From Crocinitomicaceae bacterium (lineage in GTDB: Bacteria; Bacteroidota; Bacteroidia; Flavobacteriales_D; Crocinitomicaceae), in the NCBI GenBank assembly GCA_028689775.1, contig JAQVCM010000003.1, positions 124,001-188,000 on the forward strand: a stretch of DNA of 64,000 nt, read 5' to 3'. The notes under the pieces were generated by a model. The model was not told the DNA's origin, searched no databases, and was given only the letters and a program-made list of their open reading frames with translations. A program made the position numbers and the translations under genes. Positions within the stretch are counted from its first letter, which is position 1; the number at the start of each line of letters is the position of its first letter. This document shows positions 25,370 to 34,100 of the stretch, piece after piece.

Positions 25370-25377
25370 CAAATATA
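25370..25377 (-). promoter_or_regulatory. -7 promoter box of the riboswitch transcript
   Basis: TATATTTG on the minus strand, about 42 bases before the riboswitch P1. It gives the riboswitch its own promoter, back to back with that of the SulP gene. Confidence 0.5.
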
Positions 25378-25442
25378 TGCATTTGATTGTTGTGATTTTA
25401 GCGATGCCGTAGACAAATAATTTCCAATTCATTTCAAAATTG

Positions 25443-25450
25443 TATTTTTG
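25443..25450 (+). promoter_or_regulatory. -7 promoter box of the SulP gene
   Basis: TATTTTTG matches TAnnTTTG and lies 36 bases before the chosen ATG. It overlaps the alternative upstream start at 25448, which argues against that start. Confidence 0.5.
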
Positions 25451-25486
25451 TGCCCTGTTAAAGAAACCGGAATCACAAAATATAGT

Positions 25487-27070
25487 ATGAACAAAGTATT
25501 TAATCTATTTGATTTATCACAAAAAGTAAATTACAAAACAGAAGTTTTATCTGGATTAACAGTTGCTTTGGCTTTGGTTCCAGAAGCAATTGCCTTTGCG
25601 ATGATTGCCGGATTTTCTCCCTTAACAGGACTATATGCTGCTTTTGTAATGGGCTTGGTGACCGCAATTTTAGGTGGAAAACCGGGTATGATTTCTGGGG
25701 CAACAGGCGCTGTAGCCGTTGTTTTTGTTGGATTGATCATCGAATTGCGTTCTGTTTTCCCAGAAATCACGAATGAAACCATATTGCAATATGTTTTTGC
25801 AACGGTTATTATGGCTGGATTGATTCAAATTTTAGCTGGAATTTTGAGACTTGGAAAGTTTATTCGTTTGGTTCCGCAGCCTGTTATGTTTGGTTTTGTG
25901 AACGGATTGGCAATCATTATTTTTACGGCCCAATTCCATAATTTTCATCAGAAAGGAACACAAGATTATTTGACGGGCACACCGTTGTATGTCATGTTGG
26001 GATTAACCATCTTAACGATGGGCATCATTTGGGTTTTACCAAAAATCTCCAAAGCAATTCCTGCTGCTTTAGTTGCAGTAATCATCGTTTCAGCTTTGGT
26101 GCTAGGATTTGGGATTGATACAACGACCGTAGCAGACACCTTGAAAGAAGGTCAAACGATTGAAGGTGTTTTTCCACCACATACGCTTCCGCAAATACCC
26201 TTGAACTGGACTAATTTGATGCTAATTCTTCCGTATGCAGGAATCATTGCTGGTGTTGGATTGATAGAAAGTTTATTGACTTTGAATTTATTGGAAGAAA
26301 TTACAGACAAAAGAGGAAATAGCAACAAAGAGTGCATCGCACAAGGTACAGCAAATATTGCTTCTGGATTCTTCTCCGGAATGGGAGGTTGTGCAATGAT
26401 TGGACAAAGTTTGATCAATACTTCTGCTGGCGCTAGAGCAAGATTGTCTGGGATTGTTGCTTCTGTAATGTTATTGGTATTCATCATGTTTGGATCCAGT
26501 CTGATTGAGCGTTTGCCGATGTCTGCTTTGGTTGGATTGATGTTCATGATCGCCATTGGAACCTTTGAATGGGCGAGTTTCAAGACCTTTAAGAAAATGC
26601 CAATTTCAGATGTTGTCATCATGGTGATCGTTACGGTCATTACGGTGATCACGCACAATTTAGCGGTCGCTGTTTTAGTTGGAGTGATTGTATCTGCGCT
26701 GGCCTACGCGTGGGAGAATGCAAAACGCATTCGTGCTCGAAAATTTACAGATGAAGCAGGAGTGAAGCATTACGAAATATACGGACCTTTGTTTTTTGGT
26801 TCTGTCAAAGGTTTCTCAGAGAAATTTGATGTTTCCAACGATCCGCAAGAAGTGGTGATTGATTTTAAAGAAAGTCGAATTGCAGACATGTCAGCGATTG
26901 ATTCCTTGAATTCGATTACCAATCGGTATCATAAAATCGGTAAGAAAGTCTATTTAAGACATTTAAGTTCAGACTGTGTTCAACTCTTGAAGAATGCGGA
27001 AGCGATTATTGAGGTGAATATCTTGGAAGATCCTACTTATAAGTTGGTGGCTGATGAGATTGAAGGATAA
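25487..27070 (+). CDS. SulP family inorganic anion transporter
   Basis: A 527-residue inner-membrane transporter for sulfate, bicarbonate or a related anion. The membrane part has 12-14 helices with the SulP hallmarks VALALVPEAIAFAMIAGFSP and GATGAVAVVF, followed by IAQGTANIASGFFSGMGGCAMIGQS (quoted in part: GFFSGMGGCAMIGQS). The C-terminal 110 residues are a cytosolic STAS domain (VVIDFKESRIADMSAIDSLN). Start at 25487 chosen because the promoter box overlaps the longer frame. No carbonic anhydrase or sulfate assimilation genes are adjacent, so the substrate is open. Confidence 0.92.
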   Translation: MNKVFNLFDLSQKVNYKTEVLSGLTVALALVPEAIAFAMIAGFSPLTGLYAAFVMGLVTAILGGKPGMISGATGAVAVVFVGLIIELRSVFPEITNETILQYVFATVIMAGLIQILAGILRLGKFIRLVPQPVMFGFVNGLAIIIFTAQFHNFHQKGTQDYLTGTPLYVMLGLTILTMGIIWVLPKISKAIPAALVAVIIVSALVLGFGIDTTTVADTLKEGQTIEGVFPPHTLPQIPLNWTNLMLILPYAGIIAGVGLIESLLTLNLLEEITDKRGNSNKECIAQGTANIASGFFSGMGGCAMIGQSLINTSAGARARLSGIVASVMLLVFIMFGSSLIERLPMSALVGLMFMIAIGTFEWASFKTFKKMPISDVVIMVIVTVITVITHNLAVAVLVGVIVSALAYAWENAKRIRARKFTDEAGVKHYEIYGPLFFGSVKGFSEKFDVSNDPQEVVIDFKESRIADMSAIDSLNSITNRYHKIGKKVYLRHLSSDCVQLLKNAEAIIEVNILEDPTYKLVADEIEG

Positions 27071-27144
27071 ATGATTTCGATGCATTTTTCACATTCTAGT
27101 GGCGCGATGCATTGGGCTGACACGATGTGAAAATAAAATTCTTT

Positions 27145-27735
27145 TTACTTTTTTAAAATCCCTTTTTCCACACTTTCATTGATCAAATTCTCAGCATAGT
27201 TCCATATCGTTTCAGAACCGGCTTTCATGGCAACCTTCTTGTCATACACTTTTTGATAGGGAACATCGTATTCTGCCCAAGTTCCGCCATTGTTGGAGGT
27301 ATTCTGTAGCAAAGGTTCAAAACGATCCATGGTCTTAGCAAACTTTGCTTCGGCAGTTTCTCCGGCTTCAAATTCTTCCCAAAGGGCAAGGAAATCTTTT
27401 GCTTGATTTTCGGGTAAAAGTCCGAAAATTCGTTTGGCAGCAATCAGTTCTTCCTCTGTGTTGTGGTGATTTTTAGTGGTGTCGTAAATAAAAACATCAC
27501 CCGCATCAATTTCAACGATGTCGTGAATTAAAACCATTTTCACCACTTTCAGAATATCAATTGCTTGAATGGAGTGCTCTGCCAATACAACCGCCATCAT
27601 CGCCAAATGCCAGCTGTGTTCTGCATCATTTTCAGGTCGATCGCTGTTGAACAATTTGGTTTTACGTTGGATGTATTTCAACTTGTCAATTTCTTTGATG
27701 AAAGCAACTTGTTTGATTAAATCTTCGGTTTTCAT
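27145..27735 (-). CDS. HD domain phosphohydrolase (YfbR/HDDC2-like)
   Basis: A 196-residue metal-dependent hydrolase of the HD superfamily. Metal ligands are visible in AEHSWHLA, LIHDIVEIDAGD and a later conserved Asp; the layout matches 5'-nucleotidase YfbR/HDDC2, which dephosphorylates deoxynucleoside monophosphates. It follows the ABC exporter gene by 28 bases on the same strand, and the two may be co-transcribed. Confidence 0.87.
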   Translation of the reverse strand: MKTEDLIKQVAFIKEIDKLKYIQRKTKLFNSDRPENDAEHSWHLAMMAVVLAEHSIQAIDILKVVKMVLIHDIVEIDAGDVFIYDTTKNHHNTEEELIAAKRIFGLLPENQAKDFLALWEEFEAGETAEAKFAKTMDRFEPLLQNTSNNGGTWAEYDVPYQKVYDKKVAMKAGSETIWNYAENLINESVEKGILKK

Positions 27736-27763
27736 GTGATTTTGTTTTTAGCAGTTCAAAAAC

Positions 27764-29518
27764 TTAATCGTTTTCCGCCAATTGTTTGTGATACATTTCT
27801 GAATAAATTCCTTCTTTTAGAATTAGTTCTTCGTGTGTTCCTTCTTCGATTTTTGAACCATCGTCCAATACGATGATTTTATCCGCATAGCGAAGAGAAG
27901 AAATACGGTGACTAACAATTACCGTCATGTTGTTCTTAGATTGTTCAGCGATTGATTTCAAGATAAAATCTTCTGTTTCGGTATCAACAGCTGATAGACA
28001 ATCATCCAACAGTAAAAGATCCGGTTTTTTAAGCAAAGCGCGGGCAATACTAACACGCTGTTTTTGTCCGCCACTCAAGTTGACACCACGTTCTCCCAGA
28101 AGGGTATCAAATCCTTCTTTAAACTGAACGATGTTGTGATAAACGTATGCTTTCTTACTGATATCAATAATTTCTTCTTCCGTTACTTCGCGATCGTTTA
28201 CACCAAATTGAATGTTGTTTCGAATGCTGTCTGAGAAAAGAAACACTTCTTGAGGCACAACTCCAGACAGTTTATGGTAATCATCCAAGTTGATTTTCTT
28301 TAGATTTTCACCGTTCACCATCACTTCTCCTTTCGTAGGATCAATTTGGCGCATCATCAAATTCAGTAAGGTAGATTTACCACTTCCTGTCCGACCAACG
28401 ACACCCAAAGTTTCACCGGCTTTGATTGTAAAACTCAAGTTTTTAATCGCTTCAATTCCTGAATTTTCGTGCGTGTAACTCACCTTGTCAAAAGCAATGT
28501 CTTTAATTTTTGCCAACGGTTCTTCGCAGCAACTTTGAATTGCAGGAACAACATCTAGAAACTCATTGATTCGTTCTTGCGACGCAGCTGCACGTTGGAT
28601 GATCGAAGTAACCCAACCAACACTTGCAAATGGCCACGTCAACATGTTGACATAAAAAACAAAGGCAACAATATCTCCTGGCGTAATGTCATTGGTATAC
28701 GTTAATAAACCTCCAAAATAAATTGCCATCAAGGTACTTGTACCAATCAAGAAAACAATGGTTGGCATAAACAGTGCGTTGACCAAAACCAAACGCATCG
28801 TTCTGTCCTTGTATTCGTCAGAAGAATCATCGAATTTCTTAGCCATTTCACGTTCACGCAAATACGCTTTGATCACGCGAATTCCTGAAAAAGTTTCTTG
28901 CGCAATGGTTGACATCGCCGATTGTTCTTCTTGAACATATTTACTCAACTTGTTCATTTTACTCGAAACCTTGTAAATCATAAAAGATAAGAGTGGAAGT
29001 GGAGCAAGAACAATGAGTGTCAGTTTTACATCGATTTGCATCATGGCATACACGCACAAGGTAAAAAGAACCGCCAAGTTGATGGTGTACATCAATCCAG
29101 GACCTAAATACATTCTAACTTGAGAAACATCTTCCGAAATACGATTCATTAAATCGCCGGTATTGCTTTTTTTATAAAAAGAAAAGTTCAAGCGTTGGTA
29201 TTGGTTGTAGACTTCGTTTTTCAGATCAAACTCAATGTGTCGAGACATCACGATGATGGTTTGACGCGTTAAGAAAAGAAAGAAACCTTTACCAATCGAT
29301 AAGAGCATATAAAAGCCGAAAAGCTTCAAGCTCATGAGTGCGATTGTATTAAAAGATTCGTTTGATTTTATTTCGCCGATAAATCCATTGACGGCATTAC
29401 TAACGACTGTTGGCATTTTTACACCAAAATAATTGGAGACGATGATACAAATTATCCCAAAAATTAGACGCCATTTGTATTTAATTAAATATTTGTTTAG
29501 ATAGCTTAAAGACTTCAT
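27764..29518 (-). CDS. ABC exporter, fused permease and ATPase (MdlB/MsbA-like)
   Basis: A 584-residue half-transporter: six-helix permease (residues about 15-310) and nucleotide-binding domain (about 340-575). Motifs are Walker A GRTGSGKST, Q-loop VPQEVFLFSDS, signature LSGGQKQR, Walker B LLLLDDCLSAVD and switch HRISSL. The residue after the Walker B Asp is Asp instead of the catalytic Glu, as in degenerate sites of heterodimeric exporters such as YheI or TM287. No partner gene is adjacent, so it may pair with a distant subunit or use Asp in a homodimer. Its promoter overlaps that of the divergent dehydrogenase gene. Confidence 0.92.
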   Translation of the reverse strand: MKSLSYLNKYLIKYKWRLIFGIICIIVSNYFGVKMPTVVSNAVNGFIGEIKSNESFNTIALMSLKLFGFYMLLSIGKGFFLFLTRQTIIVMSRHIEFDLKNEVYNQYQRLNFSFYKKSNTGDLMNRISEDVSQVRMYLGPGLMYTINLAVLFTLCVYAMMQIDVKLTLIVLAPLPLLSFMIYKVSSKMNKLSKYVQEEQSAMSTIAQETFSGIRVIKAYLREREMAKKFDDSSDEYKDRTMRLVLVNALFMPTIVFLIGTSTLMAIYFGGLLTYTNDITPGDIVAFVFYVNMLTWPFASVGWVTSIIQRAAASQERINEFLDVVPAIQSCCEEPLAKIKDIAFDKVSYTHENSGIEAIKNLSFTIKAGETLGVVGRTGSGKSTLLNLMMRQIDPTKGEVMVNGENLKKINLDDYHKLSGVVPQEVFLFSDSIRNNIQFGVNDREVTEEEIIDISKKAYVYHNIVQFKEGFDTLLGERGVNLSGGQKQRVSIARALLKKPDLLLLDDCLSAVDTETEDFILKSIAEQSKNNMTVIVSHRISSLRYADKIIVLDDGSKIEEGTHEELILKEGIYSEMYHKQLAEND

Positions 29519-29531
29519 CCGATATATTTCC

Positions 29532-29539
29532 TATTTTTG
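29532..29539 (+). promoter_or_regulatory. -7 promoter box of the dehydrogenase gene
   Basis: TATTTTTG on the plus strand, about 73 bases before the dehydrogenase ATG, and located left of the opposing ABC promoter box. Confidence 0.45.
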
Positions 29540-29562
29540 CAGTGCTCTTTTGTTTTTCTTTA

Positions 29563-29570
29563 CAAAAGTA
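29563..29570 (-). promoter_or_regulatory. -7 promoter box of the ABC exporter gene
   Basis: TACTTTTG on the minus strand, about 44 bases before the exporter ATG. It faces the plus-strand box at 29532-29539, so the two transcripts would overlap at their 5' ends. Confidence 0.4.
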
Positions 29571-29612
29571 GCAATTAGTAACGAGTTTAAGTTCTTTAAA
29601 AACGATTAGAAC

Positions 29613-30710
29613 ATGTTTGAAGTAAAAGATATTAAAGACACAAATCTGGCTGATAACCCAGTGATTGCTCAAATGAGCCAGTACAACCACGAACAATTAT
29701 TATTCTGTAATGACAATGCAACAGGTTTGAAAGCCATTATTGCTGTTCACAGTACCGTTTTAGGACCTGCATTAGGAGGAACAAGAATGTGGGCTTATGA
29801 CAATGAGATGCAAGCTTTGAATGATGTTTTGAGATTGTCTCGTGGGATGACTTACAAAAACTCTTTAGCTGGATTGAATCTTGGTGGTGGAAAAGCGGTA
29901 ATTATCGGCGATTCTCGTACCATGAAATCAGAAGCTTACTTGAGAAGATTTGGTAAATTTGTTAACGGTTTAGCTGGAAAGTACATTACTGCTGAAGACG
30001 TAGGGATCAATCCTGCAGACATGGCGTATGTGAACATGGAAACGGATCACGTAGTTGGTTTAGCTGGTAAAAGTGGAGATCCATCTCCAGTAACTGCTCA
30101 CGGAGTTTACGTTGGAATGAAAGCGTGTGCGAAAGTGCAATTTGGTTCCGATTCATTAGCTGGTAAAAAAGTAGTGGTTCAAGGTGTTGGTCACGTTGGA
30201 GAATACTTGGTAGAATCTTTGGCGAAAGAAGGTGCTATCGTTTACATTTCAGACATTCACCAAGACTTATTAAATAGAGTTGCTTCCCAATACGGAGCAA
30301 ATATCATCGGATTGAATGAAGTTTACGACATGGACATGGACATTTATGCACCTTGTGCATTGGGAGCTACAATCAATACAGATACGCTTTCAAGATTAAA
30401 ATGTTCGATCATCGCTGGATCTGCAAATAACCAATTGGAAAATGAGCAAGTTCATGGGAAAATGGTCATGGAAAAAGGTATTATTTACGCACCGGATTAT
30501 GCAATCAACTCGGGAGGTGTAATCAACTGTTATTCTGAGGTAAAAGATTTGTCTTTAACATGGTCTATGAACAAAGCGGAAGAAATTTACGCAACTGTTG
30601 AGAACATTGTTAATCGTTCTAAATCGGATAACATTCCAACATACGAAATTGCTAATAAAATGGCGGAAGAAAGAATCGCCTCTGTCGGAAACGTTAAGTT
30701 ACCGATGTAA
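29613..30710 (+). CDS. Leu/Phe/Val dehydrogenase family amino acid dehydrogenase
   Basis: A 365-residue NAD-dependent oxidative deaminase that feeds branched-chain amino acids into catabolism or the reverse. The substrate domain has GPALGGTRMW and the glycine-rich catalytic GGGKAVIIGD. The Rossmann domain has GVGHVGEYL (GxGxxG). Later motifs AITAEDVG-like (TAEDVGINPADM) and APDYAINSGGVIN are typical of leucine dehydrogenase. The stop is 9 bases before nusB, so both may be on one transcript. Confidence 0.93.
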   Translation: MFEVKDIKDTNLADNPVIAQMSQYNHEQLLFCNDNATGLKAIIAVHSTVLGPALGGTRMWAYDNEMQALNDVLRLSRGMTYKNSLAGLNLGGGKAVIIGDSRTMKSEAYLRRFGKFVNGLAGKYITAEDVGINPADMAYVNMETDHVVGLAGKSGDPSPVTAHGVYVGMKACAKVQFGSDSLAGKKVVVQGVGHVGEYLVESLAKEGAIVYISDIHQDLLNRVASQYGANIIGLNEVYDMDMDIYAPCALGATINTDTLSRLKCSIIAGSANNQLENEQVHGKMVMEKGIIYAPDYAINSGGVINCYSEVKDLSLTWSMNKAEEIYATVENIVNRSKSDNIPTYEIANKMAEERIASVGNVKLPM

Positions 30711-30719
30711 TATACAGAT

Positions 30720-31667
30720 ATGCTAAATAGAAGACATTTAAGAATTAAGGTTTTACAAGCATTGTATGCGTATTTCCAATCGGATGAAGATAATTTTCGT
30801 CGAACGGAAAACGAAATGTTAAACGCAATCGAACGCATTTACGATTTGTATTTGTATTTGATGTTGACATTTGAAGAGTTGGCAAACATTGAAGAGCGCA
30901 GATTGGACGAATTGAAATCAAAGATTCGTCCAACTGAAGCTGATTTGAATCCGAATCGAAAGTTTATTGAAAATTCTGTATTTAAGATGCTCATCGAAAA
31001 CAAATCGTTGAGAAGAGCAGCGGAAGAGAATAAAGTGAATTGGATTGGGGATGAAAACCAAGAAATGTTCAGAAAAGTAATGGGACACATTCGTGAAAGC
31101 GAAAACTACTTTGCCTATATGAATAATCAAGAACTTGGTTTTGATTCAGATCTTGAATTTACAATGGCATTGTTCAAATCAGAAATTGCAAACTCTGAAT
31201 TGATTTACCATTTCTTTGAAGAAAAAAGTATTCAGTGGATGGACGACATCGATTTGGCTTGCGCGATGGTTTTAAAAACTTTGAAAGCATTCCAAACGGA
31301 AGAAATCAATGAAATCTTGCCGTTGCACAAAGACGAGAAAGATGAAAAAGAATTTGTTCAAGTACTTTTAAGAAGAACCATCGACCGGGATCAAGAAAAC
31401 TTGAAGTTGATTGATGATTTAACGAAAAACTGGGATTTGGATCGGATTGCAAAAATGGACATCATCATCATGAAAATGGCCATCACCGAATTACAGGAAT
31501 TTAATTCCATTCCGAAGAAAGTAACTTTAAACGAATACATTGAAATTTCTAAATTTTACAGTACTCCAAAAAGTAATGCGTTCATCAATGGTATTTTAGA
31601 CAAGGCAATCGACCGATTGGAAAAGGAGAATAAAATCCAGAAAATTGGTCGGGGATTAATGGATTAA
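30720..31667 (+). CDS. nusB: Transcription antitermination factor NusB
   Basis: A 315-residue protein; the N terminus MLNRRHLRIKVLQALYAYFQ and the C-terminal half (LDRIAKMDIIIMKMAITELQ, FNSIPKKVTLNEYIEISKFY) are clear NusB. NusB with S10 (NusE) binds boxA in rRNA leaders and prevents early termination. At 315 residues it is about twice the proteobacterial length because of a central helical insertion (residues about 30-190), which is usual in Bacteroidota. It starts a run nusB-DUF1573-yajC with gaps of 11 and 35 bases. Confidence 0.93.
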   Translation: MLNRRHLRIKVLQALYAYFQSDEDNFRRTENEMLNAIERIYDLYLYLMLTFEELANIEERRLDELKSKIRPTEADLNPNRKFIENSVFKMLIENKSLRRAAEENKVNWIGDENQEMFRKVMGHIRESENYFAYMNNQELGFDSDLEFTMALFKSEIANSELIYHFFEEKSIQWMDDIDLACAMVLKTLKAFQTEEINEILPLHKDEKDEKEFVQVLLRRTIDRDQENLKLIDDLTKNWDLDRIAKMDIIIMKMAITELQEFNSIPKKVTLNEYIEISKFYSTPKSNAFINGILDKAIDRLEKENKIQKIGRGLMD

Positions 31668-31678
31668 AAAACAGAAAA

Positions 31679-32074
31679 ATGAAAAAAATAATAGTAGCAT
31701 TAAGTCTTGGTTTTGTTTTGTTCAGTTGCTCTAATAACGACACGATCTCCGTTGGAAATAAAACATCTATTCAAGTAGATGAAGTAATTGAAAAAGGAGA
31801 TGTGATGTGGGGAGAAGATATAAAGGCAACCATCAAGGTTAAAAATACAGGAGATTATCCCTTGATTTTAGCTGAGATTTCAGGTTCCTGTAGCTGTACA
31901 GTTGCTGAATATCCAAAAGATCCGATCGCTCCTGGAAAAGAAGTGGAGATTAAAGCCGTAGTTAAAACGGACAAAGCAACAGCCGGTCAATTGGTTAAAG
32001 ATGTTCGAATTGTTGCAAATACGAATCCTTCATTGACCACGGTGTTGATCAAGGCAAACGTAATTAGAAAGTAG
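31679..32074 (+). CDS. DUF1573 lipoprotein
   Basis: A 131-residue lipoprotein. The signal peptide ends in a lipobox (VLFSC), giving a lipidated Cys at about residue 17. The mature part is one immunoglobulin-like DUF1573 domain with ATIKVKNTGDYPLIL and SCSCT motifs. The function is unknown; the domain is common in secreted Bacteroidota proteins. It lies between nusB and yajC, an order often seen in this phylum. Confidence 0.88.
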   Translation: MKKIIVALSLGFVLFSCSNNDTISVGNKTSIQVDEVIEKGDVMWGEDIKATIKVKNTGDYPLILAEISGSCSCTVAEYPKDPIAPGKEVEIKAVVKTDKATAGQLVKDVRIVANTNPSLTTVLIKANVIRK

Positions 32075-32109
32075 ATCAAAGAGTAAGTAATATTTTAAAT
32101 TAAAAAAAA

Positions 32110-32382
32110 ATGGGTCAAGGAGGAAGTCAAATCGTAATGTTGTTGTTGATTGTAGTGGTATTCTACTTTTTCATGATTAGACCACAACAAAAGAAACAAA
32201 AAGAGTTGAAAAACTTCAGAGCGAATTTAGCTGTTGGTGATAAAGTAGTTACCATTGGAGGAATTCACGGAAAAGTATTGGAAGTAACTGATACAACAAT
32301 CTTATTGAGCTGCGAAGGTGGAAAAATTAGATTTTCTAAAAGTGCAATTGCTCAAACAGTAAGCGAGCAATTAGAAGCTTAA
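32110..32382 (+). CDS. yajC: Preprotein translocase subunit YajC
   Basis: A 90-residue accessory subunit of the Sec-SecDF holotranslocon. One N-terminal transmembrane helix (VMLLLIVVVFYFFMIRPQQKK) and the short cytosolic domain (VGDKVVTIGGIHGKV) are typical. secD and secF are not in this window. A clean terminator follows at 32401-32430. Confidence 0.95.
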   Translation: MGQGGSQIVMLLLIVVVFYFFMIRPQQKKQKELKNFRANLAVGDKVVTIGGIHGKVLEVTDTTILLSCEGGKIRFSKSAIAQTVSEQLEA

Positions 32383-32400
32383 GATTAAATATATTTAGGA

Positions 32401-32430
32401 ATGCGAGTCTGATTGGACTCGCATTTTTTT
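32401..32430 (+). terminator. Intrinsic terminator after yajC
   Basis: ATGCGAGTC (32401-32409) pairs with GACTCGCAT (32416-32424) around a 6-nt loop, then seven T. Confidence 0.85.
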
Positions 32431-32434
32431 GTGG

Positions 32435-33139
32435 TTATAACTTTTGCTTTTTCGCTGCTTTTTCTTTAAGCTTCTTTTCTTTCTTGATTTCCTTAGAGCG
32501 TTTTCGAGAATCTTTCACCCTATTTCGGTATTCTTTCATGTTTTCTTTGAATTCTTCTTTCTCCAAGATTTTCGCTTGGCGGTCAAATTCAATGAGTTCA
32601 TTTTCAATTTCTAAAACAATGCTTTCTGTGAGTTTATCAACACCCGTTGGATCGTATCGCACCGATAAATCTTGTTCCCAGATTTTACCGAGGTTTTTGT
32701 ACATGCTGGCACTGAATTTCCCGCGGTATTTTTTGATAATTTCAGCAGCGGTCAAACCAGTTTCTCGGTGAATTAACTTCATGAGCAAAACACCTTCAGA
32801 ACGATACATGTCTCTCAATACATAGTTGTAATCATTTTTCAAAACTTGATGAGATTCTTTGCTGAATTTTTTCTTCTTCCGTTTGGAATTGATCGTTCCT
32901 AGTTCTGCATCGAATTGATCAAGCAGTTCTGCAGCGTGTAACGCATACGGATAAATTTTGCGAACTCGCGCCAATTCACGACGATATGCATTTTGATCTT
33001 TGTAAATACGTATTTCGTCCAAAAGCTTGACTGCCTGCAAAGTATCTCGCTTTTGCGCTTGTGTGTTTTGCGAAAACAGCAAAACCAATGTCGTTAAAAG
33101 ACAAAAACGGAATGAAAATAAATTTGATTTTTTAAACAT
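32435..33139 (-). CDS. DUF4294 domain-containing protein
   Basis: A 234-residue exported protein with a signal peptide (LLTTLVLLFSQNTQAQ). The DUF4294 domain covers about residues 40-180 (RRELARVRKIYPYA, LIHRETGLTAAEIIKKYRG). The last 50 residues are a highly charged Lys/Glu helix. The function is unknown; the family is largely confined to Bacteroidota and is periplasmic or surface-exposed. Confidence 0.85.
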   Translation of the reverse strand: MFKKSNLFSFRFCLLTTLVLLFSQNTQAQKRDTLQAVKLLDEIRIYKDQNAYRRELARVRKIYPYALHAAELLDQFDAELGTINSKRKKKKFSKESHQVLKNDYNYVLRDMYRSEGVLLMKLIHRETGLTAAEIIKKYRGKFSASMYKNLGKIWEQDLSVRYDPTGVDKLTESIVLEIENELIEFDRQAKILEKEEFKENMKEYRNRVKDSRKRSKEIKKEKKLKEKAAKKQKL

Positions 33140-33222
33140 ACGCTACAATCCTAAAACACGGAATGTTCTATTTTATTTCTAAATTTACTTTAATTATTTT
33201 GAATGTAATCTCTAAATCACAG

Positions 33223-33633
33223 ATGAGGTATCTTTTTGTAGTATTTCTTTTCCTTTGCAGTTGTTCTCATCAAGAAACAAAAACAACAGAACCAGCAACT
33301 ATTTTGCCTGATATAGATCCTGTTTCAGAAGTTTCACCTGTTGAAAATGAGTCTCTTGAAAAAGGTTTTATTCCAGCTGAACAAAAAGAAATACGAGCGA
33401 AGATTGAGAAAAAATATGGAAAACAACTGGATTTTTGTGCTTGCATTCAATTCCATGACTCACTCAATCATGCCGCTCAAAAAGAATTGACAGAACAACA
33501 AATTGAAAAACTATTGATCCGTTGGGACAAAATGGAGGTGCAATGTAAAGAACTTGTAAACACGAAGCACAGAACTCCCGAAGAGCGAGTAGCACACGAG
33601 CAAAAAGTAAAAAGATGCCTCAATCAAAAATAA
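33223..33633 (+). CDS. Putative lipoprotein of unknown function
   Basis: A 136-residue protein with a short lipoprotein signal (MRYLFVVFLFLCSCSH), the likely lipidated Cys being in LCSC. The mature part has an acidic linker and then a small helical domain with three Cys (CACIQFHD, VQCKEL, KRCLNQ). I chose the ATG at 33223 because the longer frame from 33163 places an unrelated stretch before the signal peptide. I recognise no family. Confidence 0.6.
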   Translation: MRYLFVVFLFLCSCSHQETKTTEPATILPDIDPVSEVSPVENESLEKGFIPAEQKEIRAKIEKKYGKQLDFCACIQFHDSLNHAAQKELTEQQIEKLLIRWDKMEVQCKELVNTKHRTPEERVAHEQKVKRCLNQK

Positions 33634-33715
33634 TTTTGAGGAACTCACATAAGCGCTGAGGAATTCAAAAATTTTATTTCAAAAGCAACGTTGAATCAAA
33701 CTTAATGTAACATTG

Positions 33716-33748
33716 TTGCAATTAGTAGAAGGGAATTTCCTATATTTG
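33716..33748 (+). promoter_or_regulatory. Promoter giving a possibly leaderless mRNA
   Basis: TTG at 33716-33718, 22-bp spacer, TATATTTG at 33741-33748. The box ends 4 bases before the ATG at 33753, so transcription would begin at or next to the start codon. The next in-frame Met is 30 codons later and would remove the signal segment. Confidence 0.5.
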
Positions 33749-33752
33749 TGGC

Positions 33753-34073
33753 ATGATTAATTCTAAAAGATGGATTTACGTTGTCTTGCTGAGTTTTATT
33801 GGGTTGATAATACCCAAGGAACTTTGGCATGATTGTGAGGAAATGCATCAGGTTTTCAATCATCAAGATCATCAATCTGCTCATTTTGAAAAAGACACTT
33901 CTTGTGCTATTTGTTTTTTCCACTTTTATCCAGCGGTCGAAAATGAGGTTTCAGTTTATCATTTTTCAAAAACGATTCATCCAACTTTTGAACTGCTAGT
34001 AGATGAATTTAATATAATTGCAAAAGAAAACATTTCCCTTCGTGGACCTCCAAAATGGATGATTGAAGCTTAA
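33753..34073 (+). CDS. Small His/Cys-rich exported protein, likely metal-related
   Basis: A 106-residue protein with one N-terminal hydrophobic segment (WIYVVLLSFIGLIIP), then a dense group of possible metal ligands (HDCEEMHQVFNHQDHQSAH and CAICFFHF). The C terminus has the motif LRGPP seen in small proteins next to metal-related TonB receptors of Bacteroidota. It lies 27 bases before a TonB receptor gene. Metal binding is inferred from composition and context; I cannot name the family. Confidence 0.65.
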   Translation: MINSKRWIYVVLLSFIGLIIPKELWHDCEEMHQVFNHQDHQSAHFEKDTSCAICFFHFYPAVENEVSVYHFSKTIHPTFELLVDEFNIIAKENISLRGPPKWMIEA

Positions 34074-34100
34074 ATTTTTTCATTCATTATATAAAATCAC

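Noticed and set aside
26152..26658. 168-codon minus-strand frame opposite the SulP gene
   Set aside because: Shadow of a conserved membrane protein; no motif and no promoter.
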